This document shows, one piece after another, positions 1 through 7,176 of a DNA stretch of 11,806 nucleotides. The notes beneath the pieces were generated by a model, which was not told where the DNA came from, searched no databases, and worked only from the letters and a program-made list of their open reading frames with translations. Numbering within the stretch: position 1 is the first letter of the stretch; every line of letters starts with the position of its first letter. The translations under genes were made by a program, and so were the position numbers. This DNA comes from Eubacteriaceae bacterium (GTDB taxonomy: Bacteria > Bacillota > Clostridia > Eubacteriales > Alkalibacteraceae), in NCBI GenBank assembly GCA_003446375.1, contig DMAW01000175.1, positions 1-11,806 of the forward strand, in the 5' to 3' direction.

Positions 1-70
1 CAATTTTTTTTACAGTAATATAAAATATAGACTAATACAAGAAATTGTGCATTTAAATATAACCGCTTAG

Positions 71-99
71 TTGATTGAATTTGATTTTTAGGGTATAAA
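71..99 (+). promoter_or_regulatory. Promoter of the 11-mer repeat protein gene (sigma-A, with sigma-B-like overlap)
   Basis: TTGATT at 71-76 is separated by 17 nt from TATAAA at 94-99, a normal sigma-A arrangement. The -10 overlaps GGGTAT at 91-96, which matches the -10 consensus of the general stress factor sigma-B. GTTGAT at 70-75, 15 nt upstream, resembles the first half of the sigma-B -35 (GTTTAA). Transcription would start near 106, leaving a leader of about 30 nt. The sigma-A reading is the safer one. Confidence 0.5.
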
Positions 100-138
100 T
101 TAAATGTAAAATATTACTCTATTAAGGGAGGTATTGTG

Positions 139-537
139 ATGAGTTTTAGAGATAGTGTAAAGAAAATTTTTGGCTCTGCAAAAGACAAAACTGAAGAATT
201 AATTGATAAGGCAGAAGATAAATTTGATGAGGTTAAAGACAAAGTTGAAGACAGCTTTGAAGATGCAAAAGATAAAGCAGAAGATTCATTTGAAAAAGCA
301 AAAGATAAGTTTGAAGACTTAAAGGAAAAGTCGGAAGACAAGATTGAAGAAATTTTAGAAAAAAGAGATAAGATCAAAGAAGAAGTTGATGAAAAGTCTG
401 ATGAAATCAAGAATAAAACCGACGATTTAAAGGAAGAAGCTGTTGAAAAAGCAGAAGATCTAAAAGAACAAGCTCAAGATAAAGTTGAAGAAGTAAGTGA
501 TGCTCTAAAAGAAGACGACGAAGAAGCAGATAAATAA
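139..537 (+). CDS. Highly charged 11-residue-repeat (LEA group 3 / YtxH-like) protein
   Basis: This encodes 132 aa with no Cys, Trp, Tyr, His or Pro and a single Gly; about 60% of residues are Asp, Glu, Lys or Arg. From residue 15 to 124 the protein divides without a gap into ten 11-residue units, most with an ED/EE pair at positions 1-2, hydrophobic residues near positions 4, 7 and 11, and Lys near 8 and 10. This periodicity is that of LEA group 3 and apolipoprotein-like helices and predicts one long amphipathic helix. There is no signal peptide or membrane segment; residues 1-14 (Phe3, Val7, Ile10, Phe11) could touch a membrane. LEA-type proteins are linked to desiccation and osmotic protection, but that role is inferred here. 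The ATG at 139 is chosen over the GTG at 136 because AAGGGAGGT (124-132) then sits 6 nt upstream. The gene is monocistronic, with its own promoter and terminator. Confidence 0.85.
   Translation: MSFRDSVKKIFGSAKDKTEELIDKAEDKFDEVKDKVEDSFEDAKDKAEDSFEKAKDKFEDLKEKSEDKIEEILEKRDKIKEEVDEKSDEIKNKTDDLKEEAVEKAEDLKEQAQDKVEEVSDALKEDDEEADK
181..510 (+). repeat. Ten tandem 33-nt / 11-residue repeats within the coding region
   Basis: Codons 15-124 form ten consecutive in-register 11-codon units. The clearest neighbours are codons 37-47 (EDSFEDAKDKA, 247-279) and 48-58 (EDSFEKAKDKF, 280-312), which also share most of their bases. Later units diverge at DNA level while keeping the charge and hydrophobic pattern, as expected of old internal duplication under selection for helix pattern. 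Confidence 0.8.
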
Positions 538-557
538 GGTGTGGGCACATCAAAGTT

Positions 558-588
558 CAAGCCGGTCTAATTGATTGGCTTGTTTTTT
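558..588 (+). terminator. Rho-independent terminator of the repeat-protein gene
   Basis: A 10-bp stem pairs 558-567 (CAAGCCGGTC) with 573-582 (GATTGGCTTG), with two G-U pairs and loop TAATT. Six T follow at 583-588. It lies 20 nt after the stop codon. Confidence 0.85.
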
Positions 589-628
589 GTTAAAAGAATA
601 AAACAGTGCGATAAAGAATAAAAATATA

Positions 629-657
629 TTGATGAAAGAGACGATAATCTCAATAAT
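629..657 (+). promoter_or_regulatory. Possible promoter of the mscS-like gene
   Basis: TTGATG (629-634), 17 nt, AATAAT (652-657) is a fair sigma-A match and lies after the upstream terminator. It would give a leader of nearly 90 nt. The region is very A+T rich, so chance matches are likely; TATAAT at 708-713 is a stronger -10 but has no visible -35. Confidence 0.35.
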
Positions 658-751
658 GAATAAATATTTGATATAGGATGTCTTAAAAAGGGTAAATATT
701 CTTTAATTATAATTTTGTTGATTACATTTTGTTTTTAAAGGGGTCATGTCA

Positions 752-1651
752 ATGGAAGAATATTTGGGGATTTTTATAGAAGAACCTTTGCTAAGAAAGC
801 TTATAATTGCAGTTATTGGAGCTGTAGCAATCATCGCGCTAAAAAATCTTATCAAGGTACGCGTGGGTAGATATATTAAAGACCGAAATAATTCATACAG
901 AACAAAGAAAGCTGTTAATGTTTTAGGATACTTTGTGATTGCAATATTCATAATGATTGTTTATAGTGACAGTCTCGGCCAAGTAACTGTTGTATTAGGA
1001 ATTGCTGGAGCTGGGATAGCTTTTGCTCTTCAAGAAATTATAGTAAGCATTGCAGGATGGATTACTATTTTGACAAGTGATATTTATAAAACTGGAGACA
1101 GAGTGCTTTTAGGAGGCATCAAGGGCGATGTCATAGATGTTGGGATTTTAAGAACAACCATTATGGAAATGGGCAGCTGGGTAGAGGGAGATTTGTATAA
1201 TGGAAGAATAGTTAGAATAGGAAATAGTTTTGTATTTAAAGAGCCCGTGTATAATTATTCTTCTGATTTTCCTTTTCTGTGGGATCAAATCAAGATTCCG
1301 ATAAAATACGGGAGTGATTACAAACTTGCAAGGAAGATAATTTATGATGCGGCTCAGGAGATCGTCGGAAGCTATTCTAATGAAGCAAAGACATATTGGG
1401 ATGTAATGGTTAAAAAATATTTAATTGAAGATGCAACTACACAACCTATGGTGACTATGATAGCCAATGACAACTGGGTAGAATTTACCTTGAGGTTTGT
1501 GGTCGATTATAAGAGACGAGTAGGAGTCAAAGATCTTTTGTTTCAAAAGATATTAGATGAAATTGAAAATAACTCTAGTGATGTTCAACTGGCATCAGCG
1601 ACATTTGAATTGGTAGGAATGCCGGATGTTGAGATAAAAAGAAATCTTTAA
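752..1651 (+). CDS. MscS family small-conductance mechanosensitive channel
   Basis: The product is 299 aa, about the length of E. coli MscS (286 aa). Three hydrophobic segments lie near residues 17-32, 56-73 and 77-107. The third is the Gly/Ala-rich pore helix typical of MscS (VLGIAGAGIAFALQEII), followed by the cytoplasmic beta domain (about 110-170, ending FKEPVYNYS, the usual place of the family's PNS...NYS motif, here with IGNS) and an alpha/beta vestibule. Such channels open under membrane tension and release solutes on hypo-osmotic shock. Two in-frame ATGs exist: 746 lies only 2 nt from AAAGGGG (737-743), while 752 has 8 nt, so 752 is chosen; using 746 adds two residues. It is a single-gene unit between two terminators. 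The assignment to the family is firm, the subfamily is not. Confidence 0.92.
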   Translation: MEEYLGIFIEEPLLRKLIIAVIGAVAIIALKNLIKVRVGRYIKDRNNSYRTKKAVNVLGYFVIAIFIMIVYSDSLGQVTVVLGIAGAGIAFALQEIIVSIAGWITILTSDIYKTGDRVLLGGIKGDVIDVGILRTTIMEMGSWVEGDLYNGRIVRIGNSFVFKEPVYNYSSDFPFLWDQIKIPIKYGSDYKLARKIIYDAAQEIVGSYSNEAKTYWDVMVKKYLIEDATTQPMVTMIANDNWVEFTLRFVVDYKRRVGVKDLLFQKILDEIENNSSDVQLASATFELVGMPDVEIKRNL

Positions 1652-1696
1652 GTAGATATAGAAAAAATAAACAAATAAAAGAGATGGAAAAGTGCT

Positions 1697-1749
1697 AAAC
1701 CACGATGTGAAGTTATCTTAAAACGATAGTTTTACATTGTGGTTTTTTT
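1697..1749 (+). terminator. Terminator after the mscS-like gene (long hairpin)
   Basis: AAACCACGATGTGAA (1697-1711) pairs with TTTACATTGTGGTTT (1731-1745). The stem continues inward through 1712-1717 and 1725-1730 to a 7-nt loop, making about 21 bp with a few G-U pairs. Seven T run from 1743 to 1749. It lies 46 nt after the mscS stop and about 150 nt before the PTS regulator start. Confidence 0.88.
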
Positions 1750-1898
1750 GCTTATAAGGGTAAAAAATAGATACAATATCTCAATAATGTACAAGCCTTG
1801 ATAAAGAGTACAATTAGATGTTTGAAGGTTCGTGCAATCATTTGGACTTATCAGAGATACCGTTTGCAAGATATAATCTAAAACAAGAGGTGAAACAA

Positions 1899-3929
1899 AT
1901 GTTGGATTACAAAGATTACTACATACTTAACCTGCTTTCGCATTCCTACCAAACTTTGGATGTTGATGACTTGTCAAAACTGATTGGGGTTTCAAGAAGA
2001 AGCATCTACTACTCGTTAAATAAAATCAATGAATACCTAACCGACAATGAATTGCCAGAAATTGAAAATCTCCGAGATGAAGGAGTGATCCTATCGGAAG
2101 AAGCCAAAGAATTTTTTAAAAATGATATTCAGGGTGCATTAGATGGAGTTTACATCTATACCCAAAAAGAAAGAATCGCAATTGAGATAATGATGGTATT
2201 AACCAAATCAAAAGCATTAAGCATAGGCGACTTTGAAGAGATTTTTATGGTAAGCAGAAATACAATAATTTCAGATGTTAAAGAATTGCGAAAGATAATG
2301 TCAACATTTAACTTGTCATTAGAGTATGAACAGGGTATGGGGTATTTTGTAAATGGCACGCAAATACGCATCCGAAGCATTTTGTTGTACACCTTCTCGT
2401 CATATAACTACCTTTTTAAAATTAACCGTTTTGATGTGTATGACAATCAGGAAGTTAAAAAGATACTTGATCTTTTATATAAAGTAGAAGAAAAAAACTC
2501 AGTTTCTTACGTCGCTGCAACAAAAGAAATTTTGGCGAAGTTGCTTGCTACTATAAAGAAGCACGATTTTGAGAAGATGACATTTAACAAAAATGACATC
2601 AAAACGCTGGAAGAAAGCATTGAATTCGAAGCGGTAAATTATTATTTTAAACCAATATTTCCTATTGAAGAGCAAAGATATATAACTCTTCAGCTAATGG
2701 GCCTTAGGATAAATACTCATCATGATTTTGAGAGCAATGACGATGAGTATATAGACAGAGTAGTAAACTTCATTATAAAAAGATTTAAGGAATTGACTTT
2801 AATCGATATAAAAGAACAGAAAGCACTGTATGAAGGACTCTATTTTCACATGAAAAGTGCATTGATTAGATATAAATACGGCATAATTTATGATAATGAG
2901 CTAAAAGAAGATATCAAGGAAGAATACCAGTCGATTTATAGAATCAGCGAGCTTATTTGTAAAGAACTAGAAGAAATTGTAGGCAACCCTATTAATGAAG
3001 ATGACATAGCTTATATGGCGATGCACTTTGGAGGTCATCTGAAAAGAGAAAAAAATGAACTGTCATTTCCAAAAGTTTTGCTTGTGTGCTTAAATGGAAT
3101 CGCAACTTCGAAGCTGCTGCGAAAAGAAATAGAGCATCTCCTTGAAAACATCGAAATAATAGATGCGGTCAGCTTGGATGAGATTAAAGGTTACGCAGAT
3201 AGCGTTGACTATATAATAACTACGGTGCCAATCGATATAAAAGAATATGCACAAAAAACTCTTATGGTTTCACCTATACTTACGGGACTAGACAGGGACA
3301 GATTGTTTAAAATTTTTCATAGAAACCAAAGAAGCTTTAATGTAGAGTCGATGAAGCAGGCGGTTTATAAGAGAATAGAAAAAGAGTTCGATATAGACAC
3401 AGCAAGTAAAATAATAAAAATTATGGATAAAGAATTATATAAACATGTTGATTCTTTAAATTTAACAAAAGGGAAGGTACAACCAATGCTAAACGAATTA
3501 ATCACTGAAGATAAAATTATAATTAAAAATCGAGTTGATAATTACCAAGAAGCTATCTATGAAAGTGCAAAGCCATTACTGGAAGGAGGTTACATTGAAA
3601 ATCGGTATTTAAAAAAGGTAATAGACAATATTAAAGAGCTAGGTCCGTATATAGTCATAGCTCCCAATGTTGCAATATCCCACGCAAGACCAGAAGATGG
3701 AGTGATAGAGCTAGGGATGAGTATTCTTGTTTTGGATGAGGCAGTGAATTTCTCAGATGAGAAAGAGAGACCGGCAAAACTTATCGTTACATTAGCAGCA
3801 CCTGATGATGAATCCCACTTAAAAGCTTTAGGACAACTCAGTGAGTTATTTATGAATTCAATGGATGAGATGCTTGCAAGTAAATCAAAGGATGATGTGC
3901 TGAATTTAATAAAAAGGTATTCAAAATAA
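1899..3929 (+). CDS. PRD-containing PTS transcriptional activator with EIIB- and EIIA-like domains (MtlR/LicR type)
   Basis: This encodes 676 aa. Domain order: an HTH_11-type DNA-binding domain at about 1-55 (LSKLIGVSRRSIYYSLNKI), a second HTH at about 80-150, PRD1 at about 165-272, PRD2 at about 285-385, a GatB-like EIIB domain at about 391-480, and an EIIA domain of the fructose/mannitol/ascorbate family at about 530-675. Phosphorylatable residues visible are His317 and His376 in PRD2, Cys397 (VCLNGIATS) and His595 (AISHARPED). PRD1 has Gln265 (TLQLMG) where a His is common. By family precedent PTS phosphorylation of these sites switches DNA binding to match sugar and energy supply. ATG 1899 is chosen because AAGAGGTG (1885-1892) sits 6 nt upstream; the in-frame ATG at 1818 would add 27 residues but has no ribosome binding site. 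The gene heads the operon with the EIIB and EIIC genes. The HTH domains indicate DNA binding, not RNA antitermination. Confidence 0.93.
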   Translation: MLDYKDYYILNLLSHSYQTLDVDDLSKLIGVSRRSIYYSLNKINEYLTDNELPEIENLRDEGVILSEEAKEFFKNDIQGALDGVYIYTQKERIAIEIMMVLTKSKALSIGDFEEIFMVSRNTIISDVKELRKIMSTFNLSLEYEQGMGYFVNGTQIRIRSILLYTFSSYNYLFKINRFDVYDNQEVKKILDLLYKVEEKNSVSYVAATKEILAKLLATIKKHDFEKMTFNKNDIKTLEESIEFEAVNYYFKPIFPIEEQRYITLQLMGLRINTHHDFESNDDEYIDRVVNFIIKRFKELTLIDIKEQKALYEGLYFHMKSALIRYKYGIIYDNELKEDIKEEYQSIYRISELICKELEEIVGNPINEDDIAYMAMHFGGHLKREKNELSFPKVLLVCLNGIATSKLLRKEIEHLLENIEIIDAVSLDEIKGYADSVDYIITTVPIDIKEYAQKTLMVSPILTGLDRDRLFKIFHRNQRSFNVESMKQAVYKRIEKEFDIDTASKIIKIMDKELYKHVDSLNLTKGKVQPMLNELITEDKIIIKNRVDNYQEAIYESAKPLLEGGYIENRYLKKVIDNIKELGPYIVIAPNVAISHARPEDGVIELGMSILVLDEAVNFSDEKERPAKLIVTLAAPDDESHLKALGQLSELFMNSMDEMLASKSKDDVLNLIKRYSK

Positions 3930-3944
3930 GGAGGATGAAGAGTC

Positions 3945-4217
3945 ATGAAAAAGATAGCAGCTATTTGTGGATCAGGATTAGGAAGTAGTTTCATGGTGGA
4001 AATGAATATTAAATCAGTTTTAAATGAGTTGGGGGAAAAGGATATTGATGTAGAACATATGGATTTGGGGAGTGCGTGGCCTGGTGTAGCAGATATAATA
4101 GTTTGTGGCAAGGATTTGGAAGATAACTGCAAGCGTTTTGGTGAAGTATTAGCACTTGATAATATCTTTGATAAAGAAGAGTTGAGAAACAAGTTAAAAG
4201 CTCTGATTAAAAAATAA
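3945..4217 (+). CDS. PTS sugar transporter EIIB component (ascorbate/galactitol-type)
   Basis: This 90-aa cytoplasmic protein has the usual length for a free EIIB of the UlaB/GatB group. It opens with the phosphocysteine loop IAAICGSGLGSS; Cys8 takes the phosphate from EIIA and passes it to the incoming sugar at EIIC. The rest alternates beta strands and helices (DIIVCGKDL near residues 50-58 is the second typical strand). It begins 15 nt after the regulator stop, with AAGGAGG at 3928-3934 overlapping that stop codon, so the two genes are co-transcribed and probably translationally linked. The next gene is its EIIC partner. No separate EIIA gene accompanies it. Confidence 0.93.
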   Translation: MKKIAAICGSGLGSSFMVEMNIKSVLNELGEKDIDVEHMDLGSAWPGVADIIVCGKDLEDNCKRFGEVLALDNIFDKEELRNKLKALIKK

Positions 4218-4259
4218 GGTATTATTTAGATAAAAATTATATATAAAGGAGAGATATCT

Positions 4260-5636
4260 ATGGAAATGATTATTCAATTCATTACAGACTTTCTAGGGAC
4301 ACCTGCGATATTGGTTGGAGTCATAATTTTAGTAGGTCTGATTGCTCAAAAAAAATCAACAAGTGATGTTGTCCGAGGGACAATTAAAGGAATATTAGGT
4401 TTTTTGATCCTTGGAGCTGGTGCGGGTGTTATCGTGGGTGCCATAGAACCATTTGGATCGTTGTTCGGAGAAGCTTTCAACATGCAGGGCGTTGTGCCTA
4501 ATAATGAAGCAATAGTGGCTGAAGCACTAGGGACTTACGGTTCTGCGACTGCAATAATTATGGTAGTAGGAATGATTGCAAATATAATTATTGCACGTTT
4601 TACAAAGCTTAAATATATATTTCTAACTGGACATCATACACTTTACATGGCTGCAATGATAGCTATAGTATTAGTTGTAGCTGGATTTGAAGGGATTTTG
4701 CTCTACTTGTTTGGGGGAATGGCGTTAGGACTTGCAATGGCGTTTTTTCCGGCTATTGCACAGCCTACAATGCGGAAAATTACAGGCAATGATGATATAG
4801 CATTCGGTCATTTTTCTACATTAACATATGTGTTGAGCGCACAAGTAGGAAAGTTAGTAGGAAAAGGTTCTAAATCCACTGAGGAAACCTCTTTTCCTAA
4901 AGGTCTTGCTTTCTTGAGAGACAGTTCGATTTCAATTGCTTTGACAATGATGGTCATGTATCTGATTGTTGTTCTAATAGCAGGTCCAGAATATACGGAA
5001 ACACTTTCAGGGGGACAAAATTTCATTATATATGCTTTGTTGCAAGCGATAACATTTGCAGCTGGAGTATACATAGTGCTTCAAGGGGTTAGGCTGGTTA
5101 TAGCAGAAATAGTGCCTGCATTTAAAGGGTTCAGTGAAAGAATAGTGCCAAATGCCAAGCCGGCACTAGATTGTCCGGTAGTATTTCCATTTGCACCGAA
5201 TGCAGTTTTGATAGGTTTTCTTGCATCATTCTTAGGTGGCGTATTAGGCATGTTTATACTTGTGCTTTTAAAAGATACAGCCTTAAGTCCAATGGTAATA
5301 TTGCCTGGGGTAGTGCCACATTTCTTTGTTGGTGCAACGGCGGGAGTTTTTGGAAATGCAACAGGTGGAAGACGTGGCGCAATATTAGGCGCATTTGTCA
5401 ACGGACTAGTGATAACATTCTTGCCATTATTCCTGCTCCCGGTACTTGGAGACTTGGGATATGCAAACACGACTTTCTCAGATGCCGACTTCATAGGTGT
5501 CGGCGTGCTAGTTGGTTGGGTCGCAACATTTAAAAAAGCGTGGTTAGTTGGGACGGTTATAGCTGCGTTGTTCGCGATACCTTTTGTTCATGCAATCTTC
5601 AGCAAGGATAAGTTGCAGACTGTTGAAAAAAACTAA
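4260..5636 (+). CDS. PTS sugar transporter EIIC, UlaA/SgaT (ascorbate) family, substrate uncertain
   Basis: This 458-aa integral membrane protein has about ten or more hydrophobic segments and aligns end to end by eye with E. coli UlaA. Shared landmarks are LTGH (His125), GH near 184, QGVR, and ALDC-PFAPNAV-GF (Asp304), each shifted by 10 residues from UlaA His135, His194 and Asp314. These residues line the ascorbate site in the UlaA structure as I recall it. Two other contacts differ: UlaA Gln139 is Tyr129 here and Gln195 is Phe185, which argues for another substrate. With EIIB it would import and phosphorylate a small acidic or sugar-like compound. AAAGGAG (4245-4251) lies 8 nt before the ATG; the gap after EIIB is 42 nt. 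A terminator follows directly, so no catabolic gene belongs to the operon. Confidence 0.9.
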   Translation: MEMIIQFITDFLGTPAILVGVIILVGLIAQKKSTSDVVRGTIKGILGFLILGAGAGVIVGAIEPFGSLFGEAFNMQGVVPNNEAIVAEALGTYGSATAIIMVVGMIANIIIARFTKLKYIFLTGHHTLYMAAMIAIVLVVAGFEGILLYLFGGMALGLAMAFFPAIAQPTMRKITGNDDIAFGHFSTLTYVLSAQVGKLVGKGSKSTEETSFPKGLAFLRDSSISIALTMMVMYLIVVLIAGPEYTETLSGGQNFIIYALLQAITFAAGVYIVLQGVRLVIAEIVPAFKGFSERIVPNAKPALDCPVVFPFAPNAVLIGFLASFLGGVLGMFILVLLKDTALSPMVILPGVVPHFFVGATAGVFGNATGGRRGAILGAFVNGLVITFLPLFLLPVLGDLGYANTTFSDADFIGVGVLVGWVATFKKAWLVGTVIAALFAIPFVHAIFSKDKLQTVEKN

Positions 5637-5647
5637 GTATTTAATTT

Positions 5648-5680
5648 GAGGCATTCCATCAAGGAGTGCCTCTTTATTTT
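5648..5680 (+). terminator. Terminator of the PTS operon
   Basis: GAGGCATTCC (5648-5657) pairs with GGAGTGCCTC (5663-5672), 10 bp with one G-U, loop ATCAA, followed by TTTATTTT. It starts 12 nt after the EIIC stop. Confidence 0.9.
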
Positions 5681-5681
5681 G

Positions 5682-5710
5682 TTGTCAACGTTAAAATTTA
5701 ATGAGATAAT
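5682..5710 (+). promoter_or_regulatory. Promoter of the unknown protein / protease genes
   Basis: TTGTCA (5682-5687), 17 nt, GATAAT (5705-5710): five of six matches to each sigma-A box at ideal spacing, directly after the PTS terminator. A perfect TATAAT at 5739-5744 could be a second start but lacks a clear -35. Confidence 0.55.
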
Positions 5711-5769
5711 TACTTTATAAAAAGACAGAGTAACAACATATAATTATTGCCGTAGGATAGGAGGCGCAT

Positions 5770-6279
5770 ATGAGCATGTATCAATTCTTAGCTAGCGAAA
5801 TGATGCTTGATGGAGTGGAAAATCCATACATTGAGATCATTTCAGTTAATGAGGCCATCAAGAGAGGCGTCAATTTTGATGAATCTTTGATGAACAATCC
5901 TTCTTTTGACAGAGATGAAGAGAAGATACTGATTTGTGATACTGAAGAGCATATGGATGAAATTGAAATTAATTATGTCGGAAGCGATTCAGAAAAATGC
6001 TCAGAAGGCTATACTGAACTACAAAATATTCATGAATTGAATTGGTGCTATTCCGAAGAAAGGGCTCAAAAGCTAGTTGATTATCTTAAGAAGCAGATTA
6101 CAGCTGGTAAAAGCGCAATCGAGCTGTGGAACATATGGTTGGGTGAAACAAAATCGGCTATAAAAAAACATGTTAAAGTAGAAAATCTGTCTGTTTCTGA
6201 CCTTGAATTGCTTGATGTATCATCAGGATTAACCACGCCTATATGCCTGGTTGTAGAGTCTAAAGGAGACTTGAAATAA
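5770..6279 (+). CDS. Conserved-looking acidic protein of unknown function
   Basis: I do not recognise this 169-aa protein as a named family. It is soluble and acidic, with no signal peptide or membrane segment. Visible features are the opening MSMYQFLAS, a segment ISVNEAIKRG near residues 24-33, DRDEEKILICD near 47-57, and a helical stretch from about 93 to 138 containing WCYSEERAQKLVDYL and IELWNIWLGE. The pattern of a short strand-rich N-terminal half and a Trp-rich helical half suggests a compact globular domain. AGGAGG (5759-5764) lies 5 nt before ATG 5770; the ATG at 5776 is too far. The protease gene starts 2 nt after its stop, so the two are co-expressed and perhaps functionally paired. 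I assign no function. Confidence 0.8.
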   Translation: MSMYQFLASEMMLDGVENPYIEIISVNEAIKRGVNFDESLMNNPSFDRDEEKILICDTEEHMDEIEINYVGSDSEKCSEGYTELQNIHELNWCYSEERAQKLVDYLKKQITAGKSAIELWNIWLGETKSAIKKHVKVENLSVSDLELLDVSSGLTTPICLVVESKGDLK

Positions 6280-6281
6280 AT

Positions 6282-7106
6282 ATGAAGCAAAAGAAGGATA
6301 ATTTAAAAAATATTATATTTGTAATGTTGCTTATCATTTTATTTATACAGCTGATTCCGACAGGGATTACTTTTTTGAATTGGAATCGAAACAAGGAGCT
6401 GTCAGAAAAAATAAAATCCGAAGCACTGTCTGCAAATATATACATAGTAAAAGTAGAAAAATCCGAAGGATATAATACAACATCTACTTCATATTCTGTC
6501 GGATCCAGCGGAGTGATAATTGGGCGTAAAGAAGATAGATGCTATGCTCTCACAGCAGAGCATGTGATATCAGACTGGAAAAATGAAAATATTAATTATT
6601 TGGTAATGGATCATAACGATATGAGCATGAGCGACTACTTAAATTCCGGAGAGGAATTTATCAGCAATGAGGGTTATTATTCAAAGTTTCCAAGTGTGGT
6701 CGTCGAATATGCTGATGAGAGCTTTGATTTGGCATTGATAAGCTTTGTTTCAGATGAAGATTATATCTGTTTGGACTTAGCTAATCAAGAGCCAAAGTTT
6801 GGTGATGTGGTTGCAACATTGAGCAACAAAGAGGGAGAACGAAATATAGTGTCATCGGGAATAATAACAAGGCCAAATCCAAAATTGACAGGTATAAGCG
6901 ACAATAATATATCTAATCTTGTTATAAGGCATAATGCTCACTTAGCCCCAGGGAGCAGCGGAAGCGCCCTGGTAAATGAAGACCTTGAAATCGTGGGAAT
7001 TAACCTGGGAGGTTACGAAAATATTTTCAGAAGATTCATATCCGGTATGACGATGCCGGCTGAAAGTGTAAAAGAATTTTTAATTGATAGCAATATAAGT
7101 TATTAA
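6282..7106 (+). CDS. Membrane-anchored trypsin-like (S1 fold) serine protease
   Basis: This encodes 274 aa. A short Lys-rich N-terminus (residues 1-9) precedes one membrane segment (about 10-32). By the positive-inside rule the tail is cytoplasmic and the rest faces outward. The catalytic triad is intact: His94 in ALTAEHVI, Asp149 in SFDLALI and Ser226 in PGSSGSAL. VGSSGVII at about 73-80 is the usual first strand of this fold. There is no PDZ domain, so it is shorter than HtrA/DegP; it resembles the stand-alone trypsin-like domain proteins of Bacillota. Its substrate is unknown. It starts 2 nt after the upstream stop; the nearest ribosome binding site (AAAGGAG, 6262-6268) is 13 nt away, so translation probably depends on coupling to the upstream gene. 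Pseudo-protease status is unlikely given the complete triad. Confidence 0.85.
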   Translation: MKQKKDNLKNIIFVMLLIILFIQLIPTGITFLNWNRNKELSEKIKSEALSANIYIVKVEKSEGYNTTSTSYSVGSSGVIIGRKEDRCYALTAEHVISDWKNENINYLVMDHNDMSMSDYLNSGEEFISNEGYYSKFPSVVVEYADESFDLALISFVSDEDYICLDLANQEPKFGDVVATLSNKEGERNIVSSGIITRPNPKLTGISDNNISNLVIRHNAHLAPGSSGSALVNEDLEIVGINLGGYENIFRRFISGMTMPAESVKEFLIDSNISY

Positions 7107-7176
7107 TTGATTTTGTTTAAATAGTATAAAAAAATGGTAAATTAAAAGTATCATAGTTGTAATAGGAGGCATGATC

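Noticed and set aside
1..20. T-run at 4-11 as the tail of a terminator from an upstream gene
   Set aside because: The hairpin would lie outside the window, so it cannot be supported.
114..410. Ser/Leu-rich open reading frame on the minus strand
   Set aside because: It is the antisense shadow of the Lys/Glu/Asp-rich repeat gene; its repeats simply mirror the sense repeats, and it has no ribosome binding site.
1697..1749. Possible RNA antiterminator (RAT) site for the PRD regulator
   Set aside because: The regulator has HTH DNA-binding domains and no RNA-binding CAT domain, and the hairpin fits a plain terminator of the upstream channel gene.
1818..1898. 27-codon N-terminal extension of the PTS regulator
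   Set aside because: No ribosome binding site precedes the ATG at 1818, the extra residues precede the HTH where family members begin, and ATG 1899 has a well-spaced AAGAGGTG.
3590..4192. 200-codon minus-strand open reading frame
   Set aside because: It runs across the end of the PTS regulator and the EIIB gene, both clearly coding on the plus strand; the translation is low-complexity and matches nothing I know.
5081..5533. Two open reading frames (both strands) inside the EIIC gene
   Set aside because: They are alternate-frame shadows of a well-supported membrane transporter, without ribosome binding sites.
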